Source: Candidatus Gastranaerophilales bacterium (GTDB taxonomy: Bacteria; Cyanobacteriota; Vampirovibrionia; Gastranaerophilales; Gastranaerophilaceae). From it: a stretch of 64,000 nucleotides of DNA. Shown one piece after another: positions 52,067 to 60,662 of this stretch. The notes under the pieces were generated by a model that saw only the letters and a program-made list of their open reading frames with translations, searched no databases and was not told where the DNA came from. The stretch covers positions 56,371 to 120,370 of the forward strand of contig CAJULX010000001.1 of NCBI GenBank assembly GCA_910587245.1, given 5' to 3'. Positions within the stretch are counted from its first letter, which is position 1; each line of letters starts with the position of its first letter. The translations under genes and the position numbers were made by a program.

Positions 52067-52756
52067 ATGTCTTTTAAAACGGAAAATATTTTGAATATTG
52101 AATTTTTAAAACCCGAATATACTTTAAGCCCGCGCAGGGTATATGATGAACCGTTAAATTGTACGGATAAAGTTTCCTGCGGAAAAGAAAAATCCGAAAC
52201 TGAACCAAAGAAAGATATTTTTCATAACACACCTTTAAGATATTTAGGATACAGTGATGATATCGGCGCCGCCGTAAGGGTTGTCTGCAATAAATCAAGC
52301 AATGCTCTTATAAAAAATCTGCCTAAGATTTCATATATCCCGGCAGGTGCGTATATAGCGGCAGATGTTGTTTCAACCTATAATAAATCAAAAGAAGAAG
52401 ACGGCAGTAAAACCGCCCTTAAAAAAGCTTTCGGCGAAACCGTTTTTCAGGGGCTTACAAATATATTGTTTCCCATTTTAATAGTAGGTGCTTCGCAAAA
52501 GCTTTTAGGCAAAGGGTTTGACAAGTTTGTTCCTAAATTAAAACAGCAAATTTCAAATAACGGTGAAAAAATAACAAACAGAAGCAGGGATATAGCGCTT
52601 GCACTCGGCGGACTGGGTACTTTGCTTGCCGTATCAAAACCTGTGGATAATTTCAGTAATGAAATTTTAATGAAAAAAATTATCAATCCGATTTTAGGCA
52701 TAAAAGATAACAAAAATGCCTCAATTAAATCTAAAATGAATACCACACAAGGCTAA
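52067..52756 (+). CDS. Uncharacterised membrane-associated protein, lineage-type
   Basis: 229 residues from ATG 52067. Polar N-terminal 60 residues, then hydrophobic segments around 85-105 (ISYIPAGAYIAADVV), 125-145 (LTNILFPILIVGASQKLLG) and 175-190 (DIALALGGLGTLLAVS). The start has only a weak purine run upstream. The layout resembles the protein at 12085-13203, which also has a G-rich hydrophobic helix followed by lysines. Function unknown. Confidence 0.55.
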   Translation: MSFKTENILNIEFLKPEYTLSPRRVYDEPLNCTDKVSCGKEKSETEPKKDIFHNTPLRYLGYSDDIGAAVRVVCNKSSNALIKNLPKISYIPAGAYIAADVVSTYNKSKEEDGSKTALKKAFGETVFQGLTNILFPILIVGASQKLLGKGFDKFVPKLKQQISNNGEKITNRSRDIALALGGLGTLLAVSKPVDNFSNEILMKKIINPILGIKDNKNASIKSKMNTTQG

Positions 52757-52763
52757 ACGGTTA

Positions 52764-53957
52764 TTATTTATTTAATATTTCGCCGAGCTCTTTTTGGAAA
52801 GGTGAAATTTTTGCAAGTTTATCAATAATATGCGGCAGCTCCTGAACCACATAATTAATATCTTCTTCCTTTGTATAGCGGCTTAGAGAAAATCTTATGC
52901 TTCCATGGAGTGATGTAAAAGGAACTCCCATTGCGCGTAGAACATGGCTTGGCTCAAGACTTCCTGATGTGCAAGCAGAACCTGAACTTGCACAGATTCC
53001 AGCATCGTTTAAATGTAAAAGAATCAATTCGCCCTCAATGTATAAAAAGCCTATATTTGTAGTGTTTGGCACCCTGTTTTTTGAAGTTGAATTTAATCTT
53101 GCGTTTTTAATTTTTGATAAAATACCTTCTTCAAGAGTATCTCTTAAGCATTTTACACGGGTGAGCTCGTCTTCCATATTTTCCATAGCAAGTTCCGCAG
53201 CTTTTGCCATACCGACAATATAAGGTACATTTTCCGTTCCCGCTCTTTTTCCTCTTTCCTGATGGCCGCCTATAATAAGCGGAGATACCATTGAGCCTGA
53301 TTTTACGTATAGTGCGCCGATTCCTTTGGGGCCGTGGAATTTATGAGCGGAAATTCCCATAAAATCAATTTTTGTATCTTTGACATTGATGGGGATTTTC
53401 CCTGCAGCTTGTACGGCGTCTACAAAAATCTTAGTTTCGGGGTTAATTTCTTTAACTTTTGCCGCGATTTCTTCAACGGGGAATATTGCGCCCGTTTCGT
53501 TATTTGCATACATAACAGATACAAGAGCTGTATCCTTATCCACTTTTGAAAGCAATTCAGCCGCATCAAGGTCGCCGTTTGAATCCACCCCGATATAATC
53601 CACCTTGTAACCGTGTTTTTCAAGGTCTTTATGCAGATTTAAAACACAGGGATGCTCCACTTTTGTTGTGATAAGATGTTTTTTTGCCCTGTTTAGCTCC
53701 AAAACTCCTTTAATTGCCATATTTGCGCTTTCAGAACCGCAGGATGTAAATATTATTTCTTTGGGGTCGTTTGCGCCTAAAAAATCTCTCATAATTTCTC
53801 TTGATTTTCTTACAGCCTTATTTGCAGTATGGGCTAAATCGTAGATGCTTGAAGGATTTCCGTATTGTTCCGTAAAATACGGCATCATGGCATCCACTAC
53901 TTTTTTATCCACACATGTTGTTGCATTGTTATCAAGATAAATTATGTTTGATTTCAT
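52764..53957 (-). CDS. nifS: NifS-type cysteine desulfurase
   Basis: 397 residues, PLP enzyme supplying sulfur for Fe-S clusters. Seen: YLDNNATTCVDKKVVDAMMP, FTSCGSESANMAIKG, the PLP lysine in GISAHKFHGPKGIGALY, and the persulfide loop SSGSACTSGSLEPSHVL. The SGSACTSG loop with adjacent nifU marks the NIF form rather than the ISC form. It begins 1 bp after the nifU stop. In a window with many ferredoxin-type enzymes this pair is probably the housekeeping cluster machinery. Confidence 0.93.
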   Translation of the reverse strand: MKSNIIYLDNNATTCVDKKVVDAMMPYFTEQYGNPSSIYDLAHTANKAVRKSREIMRDFLGANDPKEIIFTSCGSESANMAIKGVLELNRAKKHLITTKVEHPCVLNLHKDLEKHGYKVDYIGVDSNGDLDAAELLSKVDKDTALVSVMYANNETGAIFPVEEIAAKVKEINPETKIFVDAVQAAGKIPINVKDTKIDFMGISAHKFHGPKGIGALYVKSGSMVSPLIIGGHQERGKRAGTENVPYIVGMAKAAELAMENMEDELTRVKCLRDTLEEGILSKIKNARLNSTSKNRVPNTTNIGFLYIEGELILLHLNDAGICASSGSACTSGSLEPSHVLRAMGVPFTSLHGSIRFSLSRYTKEEDINYVVQELPHIIDKLAKISPFQKELGEILNK

Positions 53958-54794
53958 TTATTCCACCTCTATAACGTTTATTTCATTATCAACGTGTTCT
54001 CTTAACTGTGTTTGAACGAAGTTTTTAAGTGTAAGATGTGAATTTCTGCATCCTTTGCAGCTTCCCGTCAGGCGTACGTATACATCTTTTCCTTCAATAT
54101 TGATAAGCTCTATGCCGCCGCAATCTTTAGTGAGTTCGGGGGCAATATTTTTTTCTATAACGCTGTTTACTTTTAAAATAAATTGAACAGCATTAAGTTC
54201 TTTTTTATCGTTTTTAGCTTCCATATTATAAGTGTTTATTATTGCCTGAATGTTCCCTTTGCATCTTCCGCAGGCTCCGCCCGCGTAGGTTAATTCTTTA
54301 ATATCATCAACCGTTTTGGCGCCGTTGTGTTCTATTGCTTCTTTTATTTGTTTTTCCGTTACAGAAAAACAGTTGCAAATAATTTTATCTTTAGATTTCG
54401 GTTTTACGGTGTTTTCTTCTTGAGTTTCGGGGCTTTCATAGTTTTTAAGTGCATCTTCAAGCGCTTCATGTCCCATAACGGAACAGTGCATTTTTTCCGG
54501 AGGAAGGCCGCCTAATTTATCTGCTATATCTTTATTTGTAATTTTTTTAACCTCATCTAAAGGCTTTCCTATAATCATTTCGGTTAAAATACTTGAAGAT
54601 GCAACGGCAGAACCGCAGCCGAACGTTTGAAATTTAGCGTCGGTTACTATTCCGTCTTTTATTTTTAAATAGAGTTTAAGTGCATCTCCGCAGGCAAGAG
54701 CCCCCGCTTCGCCTATGGCGTCAGCGTCTTCAATCATACCCACGTTTTTCGGGTTTTTGTAGTGTTCTTTAACCGTATCAGAATATTCCCACAT
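53958..54794 (-). CDS. nifU: NifU Fe-S cluster scaffold (three domains)
   Basis: 278 residues: IscU-like N-terminal scaffold (1-125) with the three cluster cysteines in ALACGD, TFGCGSAV and KMHCSVMG; a central [2Fe-2S] BFD-like domain (about 138-190; CNCFSVTEKQIKEAI, GGACGRCKGNI); and a C-terminal Nfu domain with GSCKGCRNSHLTLK. This complete form is found in nitrogen fixers and in non-fixing anaerobes such as epsilonproteobacteria, where it replaces the ISC system. It leads the nifU-nifS operon. Confidence 0.95.
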   Translation of the reverse strand: MWEYSDTVKEHYKNPKNVGMIEDADAIGEAGALACGDALKLYLKIKDGIVTDAKFQTFGCGSAVASSSILTEMIIGKPLDEVKKITNKDIADKLGGLPPEKMHCSVMGHEALEDALKNYESPETQEENTVKPKSKDKIICNCFSVTEKQIKEAIEHNGAKTVDDIKELTYAGGACGRCKGNIQAIINTYNMEAKNDKKELNAVQFILKVNSVIEKNIAPELTKDCGGIELINIEGKDVYVRLTGSCKGCRNSHLTLKNFVQTQLREHVDNEINVIEVE

Positions 54795-54902
54795 AATTAA
54801 TTATCCTTTTAAAATTTGCGTTAATTGCATTTTGATTATAAATCAAAAATACTACTTGTATAGGGTTTAAAAGCTAAAAATTTGCTTAATAATAATTGTA
54901 TA

Positions 54903-55421
54903 ATGGAAGAATTGTTTAAAAATTCCCTGCTGGGACAATTAAGCGAATTAGGGCTGAATACGTCAGGTGCGGTCAAGGTGTCTGATGAACCAGTTGTTGA
55001 TATATTAAAAGGTCCTAACCCTCTCAGCATAAGTGTTAATGAAGAAGATATCAAAAATTCTCCTTTTGCGGATAATCCCATTAAAGAAGAAGCGGAAAAT
55101 ACTGCGGATGAAGACATTGTAAAAAAACGCCTTAACGATTTAGATTTGGATATTTTGCAGGATTCTGCGGTTAAAAAAGCGCAGGATGAATTTTCAGGCA
55201 GTAATGTTTTCGGGAAAATTTTATATAAGTATTTTCCGAATATTTATAAAGGTTTTTTGCTTAAAAGGTCTTTAAATAAATTAAAAACAATAAATCAGGC
55301 AGCCGTTGAGCTGATTTCAAAAAAGATTCCGTACGGCGAATCGGAAGAGCGGTATAATGCCTTGATTAACCACATAACATCGGCAAATACAATCCATGCC
55401 AGACTTGTAAAAAAGATTTAA
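54903..55421 (+). CDS. Uncharacterised protein
   Basis: 172 residues from ATG 54903. An acidic, disordered-looking N-terminus (about 1-75, rich in Glu/Asp/Asn) precedes a helical, basic C-terminus (YFPNIYKGFLLKRSLNKLKTIN and SEERYNALINHITSANTIHARLVKKI). No signal peptide or membrane helix. No family recognised. Its stop overlaps the convergent small gene by 4 nt. Confidence 0.55.
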   Translation: MEELFKNSLLGQLSELGLNTSGAVKVSDEPVVDILKGPNPLSISVNEEDIKNSPFADNPIKEEAENTADEDIVKKRLNDLDLDILQDSAVKKAQDEFSGSNVFGKILYKYFPNIYKGFLLKRSLNKLKTINQAAVELISKKIPYGESEERYNALINHITSANTIHARLVKKI

Positions 55422-55636
55422 ACAACCTTGTCGAGGTTTTCGCCCATACCTTTTTTTACGATTTTTTTCAAACTTCTAAAATTTAAAGAGCTGCTTTGTC
55501 TTGAAACAGCAAGAGTTTGATTATATAAATAGTTTAATCTGCTTGCAATAAAATCACAGGAATTATCGCCGCCGTCTCTTTTTGTGGAGATGGTTGCACC
55601 ATAATTAACTGCGCTTATTCCGTTAATCTTCGGCAT
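55418..55636 (-). CDS. Small unknown protein
   Basis: 72 residues, basic (KKIVKKGMGENLDK at the C-terminus), opening PKINGISAVNYGATIS, a style shared with short unknown proteins of this lineage. AAGGA lies upstream of the ATG at 55636. No function can be given. Confidence 0.5.
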   Translation of the reverse strand: MPKINGISAVNYGATISTKRDGGDNSCDFIASRLNYLYNQTLAVSRQSSSLNFRSLKKIVKKGMGENLDKVV

Positions 55637-55845
55637 TTTAAACTGTTTTTCCTTCTAAATGTTGTAAATTATGCTTTTGCAGATTATGCTTTTGTAAAAT
55701 ACAAAACACCTTGTGCTTACATTTTAATAAAAAAACGCAGGAAGTCAAAATTTACACTTTTATAACGGAATTTTTCTAAAATTTTACAAAACTTTATATG
55801 TATTTTTTTGCCCGCGGTAGGCATTTTTGAACTATAATATTTTTT
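55637..55845. promoter_or_regulatory. argS upstream region with leaderless-type -10
   Basis: AT-rich. A 15-bp-spaced tandem copy of ATTATGCTTTTG lies at 55668-55694. TATAAT at 55833-55838 is 7 nt from the argS ATG, and TTGCCC at 55808-55813 may be the -35 (19-nt spacer). No Shine-Dalgarno. Confidence 0.5.
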
Positions 55846-57537
55846 ATGATGATTAAAGATTTTTTTGTAAATATTGTGGATGAAGCGGCAAAAAAGGCTG
55901 CTATGGATAAGAAATTAGGGGCAGCTGAAAATATTAATGCTAAATTTGTCTGCGAAACGCCTAAAAATCCTGAATTCGGGGATTATGCAATAAATGTATC
56001 TGCTCTTGCGCGTGATGCCAAAATGGCGCCGCCTTTGATTGCAAAGGCTATTGTTGAATATATTAATCCTGCGGATTTTTCAATAAATACTGTTGCAGGG
56101 TTTATAAATTTTAAGCTTGAAGAAGGCTTTTTAAAGAAAATTGTTGAAGAAGTTTTGCTTGAAAAAGAAAATTTCGGCAAAATAAATATGGGACAAGGTA
56201 AAAAGGTAAATATTGAATATGTGAGCGCTAATCCCACGGGGCCTTTTCATATCGGGCATGGAAGATGGGCGGCTCTCGGGTCTTCGCTTGCTGAAGTTAT
56301 GAAATTTGCAGGATACGATGTTTATCAGGAATTTTATATAAACGATGCGGGCAATCAGATTAATAAACTTGCAATGTCTCTGGAGCTGCGCGTAAAGGAA
56401 CTTGAAGGCGAAACGGTTGAATGGCCTGAAGATGCTTACAAGGGTGATTATTTAATAGATTGCGCAAAAAGATATATTGAAGCAGGAAAACCGACAGGAT
56501 ACGGCGAATTTGCAAAAGTCGATATGTTAAGGCTTCAAAAAGAACTATTGGAAAAATTTGAAACTCATTTTGACTGTTTCTTTTCGGAAACCACGCTTTA
56601 TAAAAGCAAAGAAGTTGAAAAATGCCTTGAAACCCTTGATAAAGCAGGTAAACTTTATGAAAAAGACGGTGCTTTGTGGTTTAGAACAACAGATTACACC
56701 GATGATCAGGACAGAGTTTTAAAGAAAAAAGACGGTTCAAATACTTATTTAACGGCTGATATTGCTTATCATAAGAATAAATTTGACCGCGGGTTTGAAT
56801 ATTTAATTGATATATGGGGTGCTGATCATCACGGATATATCCCGAGGATGAAAGCCTCAATTGATGCTTTAGGCAACAACAGCAATAATTTTGAAGTGCT
56901 TTTGGGGCAGCTTGTGAATATTATCCAGAATGGTGAAGCTGTCCGTATGGGCAAAAGAAAGAAAATGGTAACGCTGGATGAGCTTGTGGATGAAGTAGGG
57001 GTGGATGCTACAAGATTTTGGATGCTGATGAGAAGCATTGATACGACACTTGATTTTGATGTGGATTTGGCAAAACAAAAAAATGACCAGAACCCCGTAT
57101 TTTATGTGCAATACGCCCATGCCAGATGCTGCTCCATTTTAAGAAAAGCGGCGGAAGACAGGCTTGATACCGAATCCGGCGAGAAATTGCCTCCCTATAT
57201 TATAAAAGAAGATTTGGACAAAGTTTTAAGCAATCCGCAAATCGGTATTTTGTTTAATAATGATGAAAAATCAATTGAGGCAACCCGCGGACTTATTTTA
57301 AGACTTGAAGAATTTAAATCCGTAATCGAAGGGGCAGTAAGGCTTAGAGCACCGTATTTGCTCTGCAAGTATGCTTCAAATCTTGCTTACGATTTTCACC
57401 ATTTCTATAATTTTACAAGAGTGTTATCGGAAGATAAAGAACTTACTAAAAGCCGCTTGATGATTGTGGCTGCGGTAAAAAATGTTCTCGGTGAAGTGTT
57501 TAAATTGTTAAAAATTTCCGCACCCGAGAAAATGTAG
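55846..57537 (+). CDS. argS: Arginyl-tRNA synthetase
   Basis: 563 residues. Class I synthetase: N-terminal tRNA-recognition domain (1-110), HIGH motif in ANPTGPFHIGHGRW (about 131), DIWGADHHGYIPRMKA, the KMSKS equivalent MGKRKKMVTLDEL and the C-terminal anticodon-binding helical domain ending in ISAPEKM. Length is usual. Essential and single-gene; a tRNA-Ile follows about 125 bp downstream. Confidence 0.96.
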   Translation: MMIKDFFVNIVDEAAKKAAMDKKLGAAENINAKFVCETPKNPEFGDYAINVSALARDAKMAPPLIAKAIVEYINPADFSINTVAGFINFKLEEGFLKKIVEEVLLEKENFGKINMGQGKKVNIEYVSANPTGPFHIGHGRWAALGSSLAEVMKFAGYDVYQEFYINDAGNQINKLAMSLELRVKELEGETVEWPEDAYKGDYLIDCAKRYIEAGKPTGYGEFAKVDMLRLQKELLEKFETHFDCFFSETTLYKSKEVEKCLETLDKAGKLYEKDGALWFRTTDYTDDQDRVLKKKDGSNTYLTADIAYHKNKFDRGFEYLIDIWGADHHGYIPRMKASIDALGNNSNNFEVLLGQLVNIIQNGEAVRMGKRKKMVTLDELVDEVGVDATRFWMLMRSIDTTLDFDVDLAKQKNDQNPVFYVQYAHARCCSILRKAAEDRLDTESGEKLPPYIIKEDLDKVLSNPQIGILFNNDEKSIEATRGLILRLEEFKSVIEGAVRLRAPYLLCKYASNLAYDFHHFYNFTRVLSEDKELTKSRLMIVAAVKNVLGEVFKLLKISAPEKM

Positions 57538-57614
57538 GTTTTAGTCAGGCATAGCACTGCAGATGAAATTAAAAAAATTAGTTGATTTTGAATTTTGTCT
57601 ATGATAATCTTGAA

Positions 57615-57644
57615 CTTGCGGAGTATGATTATAAAATCCGCAAG
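57615..57644. repeat. Inverted repeat upstream of tRNA-Ile
   Basis: Perfect 8-bp arms CTTGCGGA/TCCGCAAG enclosing a 14-nt AT-rich loop that contains TATGAT and TATAAA. It could be an argS terminator without T-run or an operator over the tRNA promoter. Confidence 0.5.
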
Positions 57645-57661
57645 ACCGCGTAATTATTTAC

Positions 57662-57735
<74 letters not shown>

Positions 57736-57743
57736 TATTTAAA

Positions 57744-57771
57744 TTAGGCTCCTTAAAGGGAGCTATTTTTA
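57744..57771 (+). terminator. Terminator after tRNA-Ile
   Basis: GCTCC/GGAGC stem around TTAAA(G) followed by ATTTTTAT. Confidence 0.65.
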
Positions 57772-57797
57772 TAGCATTTATTTCCGAAAGGAATTTT

Positions 57798-58865
57798 ATG
57801 AATAATTGTAACGATAGGCGTCTGATATATCCACTTAATTCTAAGGCAAGCGTGAATAGGGCTGCAAAAAATATAGTTTATGCCTTGCAAAACGGAAATA
57901 CTACAAATGAAGAAGATGAGTTAATTATTGAAAACTGGCGTGCGTCACACGCGCATGTGTTAAACACTTGGCAGGTAATATTTAGAAAAAGAGTTAAAAG
58001 TAGGGATATAGTATTTGCCCAAAGATTAAAAAGAAAAAATACAATATATGATAAATTACAGCGTTTTCCGCAGATGGATTTTGCAAGAATGCATGATATT
58101 GCTGGCTGCAGATTAATATTTAAAAATGCTAAAACCTTATATGAGTTTGTTAAAGTTGTTCATTCGTCCAACTTTAAACACGTGTTAAAAGCAAATGAAT
58201 GTAAGGATTATATAAAAAATCCAAAAGAAAGCGGATATAGAGGCTTACATGATGTATACTTATATCAGACAAGAAGAGGTTATGATAACTCTAATAAATG
58301 GAATGGACTTTCGGTTGAAATACAATATAGAACAATATATCAACATGCTTGGGCAACTGCTGTAGAAGTAGCAGATTCGCTTACTAGATGTAGAACTAAA
58401 TTTAGCGAGGGTGATAGAAAACAGTATGAATTTTTTCAATTGGCTAGTGAGATTATTGCAAGGGCGTATGAAAATATGCATTCTTGCAGGCCAGATTTAA
58501 CGGACGAGGGACTGGTTAATAACTTTCTAGCTATTGAAAATGAAATATTATTATTAAAAAGGTTGAAGCAATTAAAAGCTATTCACAAAGCAGACATTTT
58601 TAAAAAGAATACAATTATTGTTTTTGATATTGTAGAACAAGGTTTTCCTTGCTCAAAAATTATTACATTTGATAATTTTCAGCAAGCAAATAGGGAATAT
58701 TTCAGACTTGAAAAAGAATACCCTAAATCTGATATTGTTTTGGTTTCAACTAATGATAAGCAGGTTAATAAAAGTATTCAAAATGCTTATAGAAATTATT
58801 TTGCTGATACTACTGATTTTACTGCATATATAGATAATGGAATTTCAAAATTAGTGAAACATTAA
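57798..58865 (+). CDS. RelA/SpoT-domain protein, alarmone synthetase-like or toxSAS candidate
   Basis: 355 residues without HD hydrolase, TGS or ACT domains. The synthetase-like domain (about 40-210) shows RLKRKNTIYDKLQRF, ARMHDIAGCRLIF, ESGYRGLHDVYLY (G-loop tyrosine in GYR) and VEIQYRTIYQHAWATAVEV with the catalytic Glu. The C-terminal 140 residues are a helical unknown extension. It therefore resembles small alarmone synthetases or the toxSAS/CapRel-type toxins that pyrophosphorylate nucleotides or tRNA and act in phage defence. No separate antitoxin gene is adjacent; a fused C-terminal control domain is possible. Placement 62 bp after tRNA-Ile is typical of acquired genes. Confidence 0.82.
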   Translation: MNNCNDRRLIYPLNSKASVNRAAKNIVYALQNGNTTNEEDELIIENWRASHAHVLNTWQVIFRKRVKSRDIVFAQRLKRKNTIYDKLQRFPQMDFARMHDIAGCRLIFKNAKTLYEFVKVVHSSNFKHVLKANECKDYIKNPKESGYRGLHDVYLYQTRRGYDNSNKWNGLSVEIQYRTIYQHAWATAVEVADSLTRCRTKFSEGDRKQYEFFQLASEIIARAYENMHSCRPDLTDEGLVNNFLAIENEILLLKRLKQLKAIHKADIFKKNTIIVFDIVEQGFPCSKIITFDNFQQANREYFRLEKEYPKSDIVLVSTNDKQVNKSIQNAYRNYFADTTDFTAYIDNGISKLVKH

Positions 58866-58898
58866 ATTCTATAAATAATAAATTACAAATAGTTTATT

Positions 58899-59822
58899 TC
58901 ATACCTTGTGCGGGGGAATTTCGAATATATCGGGATAGATTTTAATATAATCTTCTAAATCTCTGTAAAATGCTTCAAAATCAAAACTTTTACCTTCTTT
59001 TGCAGGAGATGTTTTTATGCCGTAAGCATGGAAGATTGATTTTGTGAGCAGATTTGCAATGGAATCGCTTCCTCTTTTGTACGGCGTTTCCTGTGCTATC
59101 AACCATTGTATTGTAGCTGCGGAGCGGTTGATATCTTGAAGGCTTGGATTTTCATTTGATTTTAATTTTTCATATTCTTTTTTTACCAAATCGAGATTTG
59201 ATTCTTTTCCGTCATAGCCATAGTGAATGAATATTTTATAATCCTCATAGTCATAATATGAAATAGTGCAGGTTTTTGCTTCGGAATATTCTTTGTTGGA
59301 TTTTGGTTTTATTGTATATTTAGGATTCTTGGAGTCAAGCTCTGCCAGTGAAATGTATTGTTTCCAATATTCACACCCTCTATCATAAAATGTTAATTTA
59401 AAATATCCGAAGTCATCCCTTCTTTTGCCCCAGTTCTTCCTGTTTCTTGCATTTCTTACTCCAACTTCGGCAGTTTTTAAAATATCGTCAAAATCTGCAT
59501 CATTTTTTATCATATCCGATAATTCATAGGTTAAATTATTCATTTTCTTTGCAAAGCCTTTTTTATTTTTATATCTTTGCATTCTTATTATGTATGTTTT
59601 ATCATCCAGAATCGGCTCTTGAATTTTTGAAGAATTTTGTTTTTGAAAAATCAGACTTTTTAAAACCCCGAGCTTATCACTTTTTGGGATTTCAAGTTCT
59701 TTTGTCTGTCCTTTAAAAGCCGGTGCTGAAGTTTTTTGTATCGAGCCGGAGCCGGTGCGATACAATGTTTTAGGGTATATATTGATGATATTCAAGTTTA
59801 ACTTCATTTGGGGAAATTCCAA
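58899..59822 (-). CDS. Uncharacterised protein with N-terminal PAFKGQ motif
   Basis: 307 residues, soluble. The N-terminus (residues about 30-40, TSAPAFKGQTKE) carries the AFKG motif typical of many unknown proteins in this lineage. A basic helical middle follows, then a conserved-looking C-terminus: ATIQWLIAQETPYKRGSDSIANLL, then FDFEAFYRDLEDYI. I have the impression of having seen this C-terminal pattern in related gut genomes but cannot name a family. The start at 59822 is not supported by a good ribosome site; ATG 59807 (MKLNLN) is an alternative. Confidence 0.6.
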   Translation of the reverse strand: MEFPQMKLNLNIINIYPKTLYRTGSGSIQKTSAPAFKGQTKELEIPKSDKLGVLKSLIFQKQNSSKIQEPILDDKTYIIRMQRYKNKKGFAKKMNNLTYELSDMIKNDADFDDILKTAEVGVRNARNRKNWGKRRDDFGYFKLTFYDRGCEYWKQYISLAELDSKNPKYTIKPKSNKEYSEAKTCTISYYDYEDYKIFIHYGYDGKESNLDLVKKEYEKLKSNENPSLQDINRSAATIQWLIAQETPYKRGSDSIANLLTKSIFHAYGIKTSPAKEGKSFDFEAFYRDLEDYIKIYPDIFEIPPHKV

Positions 59823-59961
59823 GGGTTTATTGCCAAAGATTTATTAATATAAGTTATGAGAATAAAAAATATTGCTCAATAGTATTTTTATATAAAGTTT
59901 AGCAATTTTTTACCCCAAACCGTTTTTATTTTGGTAAGACAATTTGAAACAAGGAGAAACC

Positions 59962-60660
59962 ATGAGTCTTATTAATCCCCGTGTAATTACAGGAGTCAAA
60001 CAGGCGGCGCAGGTTTTATCAAAATCATACAGTACAGGTGTTGTTGATCAATCTTTGAACAGTGTAATATCAACATCAAAACTTATTGAAAAATTACCGG
60101 ATTCTGTGACTGCTGCCAAGAATAAATTTATAGATACAAAAGCAAAGACAAATGTTGAAAAAATGCTCGGGGTTGAAAATTCTGTTGCAAATGCTGAAGA
60201 AAAACTGCGTAAAGAATTAATTGATACACAATTTTCAAGTATCCATGGGCTTTTCAAAAGAATTCATAACTCTTTTATGCCTGTTGAATTTCCGTCCGGC
60301 GAGAAAATCAATCTAAAGAAAAGCTTAGTAAATGAAATTGCAGCCAATGTTTCAAAAGGTAAGGAAAGCAGTTTTGAATATACTAATAAAAACGGAGAAA
60401 CTATAAAAGGTTTTGTTTCGAAAAAGGTGCAAAAACAAGGCGAAGACTGCTTCTTTGTACAGATGAAAAGAATTTTCGGAGATTCAAGCGAAACAATTGA
60501 AACAAGATATTATCCAAAAAGTTCCGAGATAAGAAGTGTTGGCAAAAAGGCAGACGGCACAAAAACTATTTCAATAATAACAGGAAATGAAACCGGCGGA
60601 AAAATGAAGACAAGTGCTCATCCTGCAGCGGGCACAAAGCTTGATATAGTATCAAAATAA
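59962..60660 (+). CDS. Uncharacterised protein
   Basis: 232 residues from ATG 59962 with AAGGAG 6 nt upstream, an unusually good ribosome site for this region. Helical N-terminal half (VKQAAQVLSKSYSTG, LRKELIDTQFSSIHGLFKRI), then a beta-rich part (SSFEYTNKNGETIKGFVSKKV, IETRYYPKSSEIRSVG) and a Gly/Thr/Lys tail. No signal peptide, no known family. The short 3' gap to convergent glmS contains no terminator that I can see. Confidence 0.6.
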   Translation: MSLINPRVITGVKQAAQVLSKSYSTGVVDQSLNSVISTSKLIEKLPDSVTAAKNKFIDTKAKTNVEKMLGVENSVANAEEKLRKELIDTQFSSIHGLFKRIHNSFMPVEFPSGEKINLKKSLVNEIAANVSKGKESSFEYTNKNGETIKGFVSKKVQKQGEDCFFVQMKRIFGDSSETIETRYYPKSSEIRSVGKKADGTKTISIITGNETGGKMKTSAHPAAGTKLDIVSK

Positions 60661-60662
60661 AG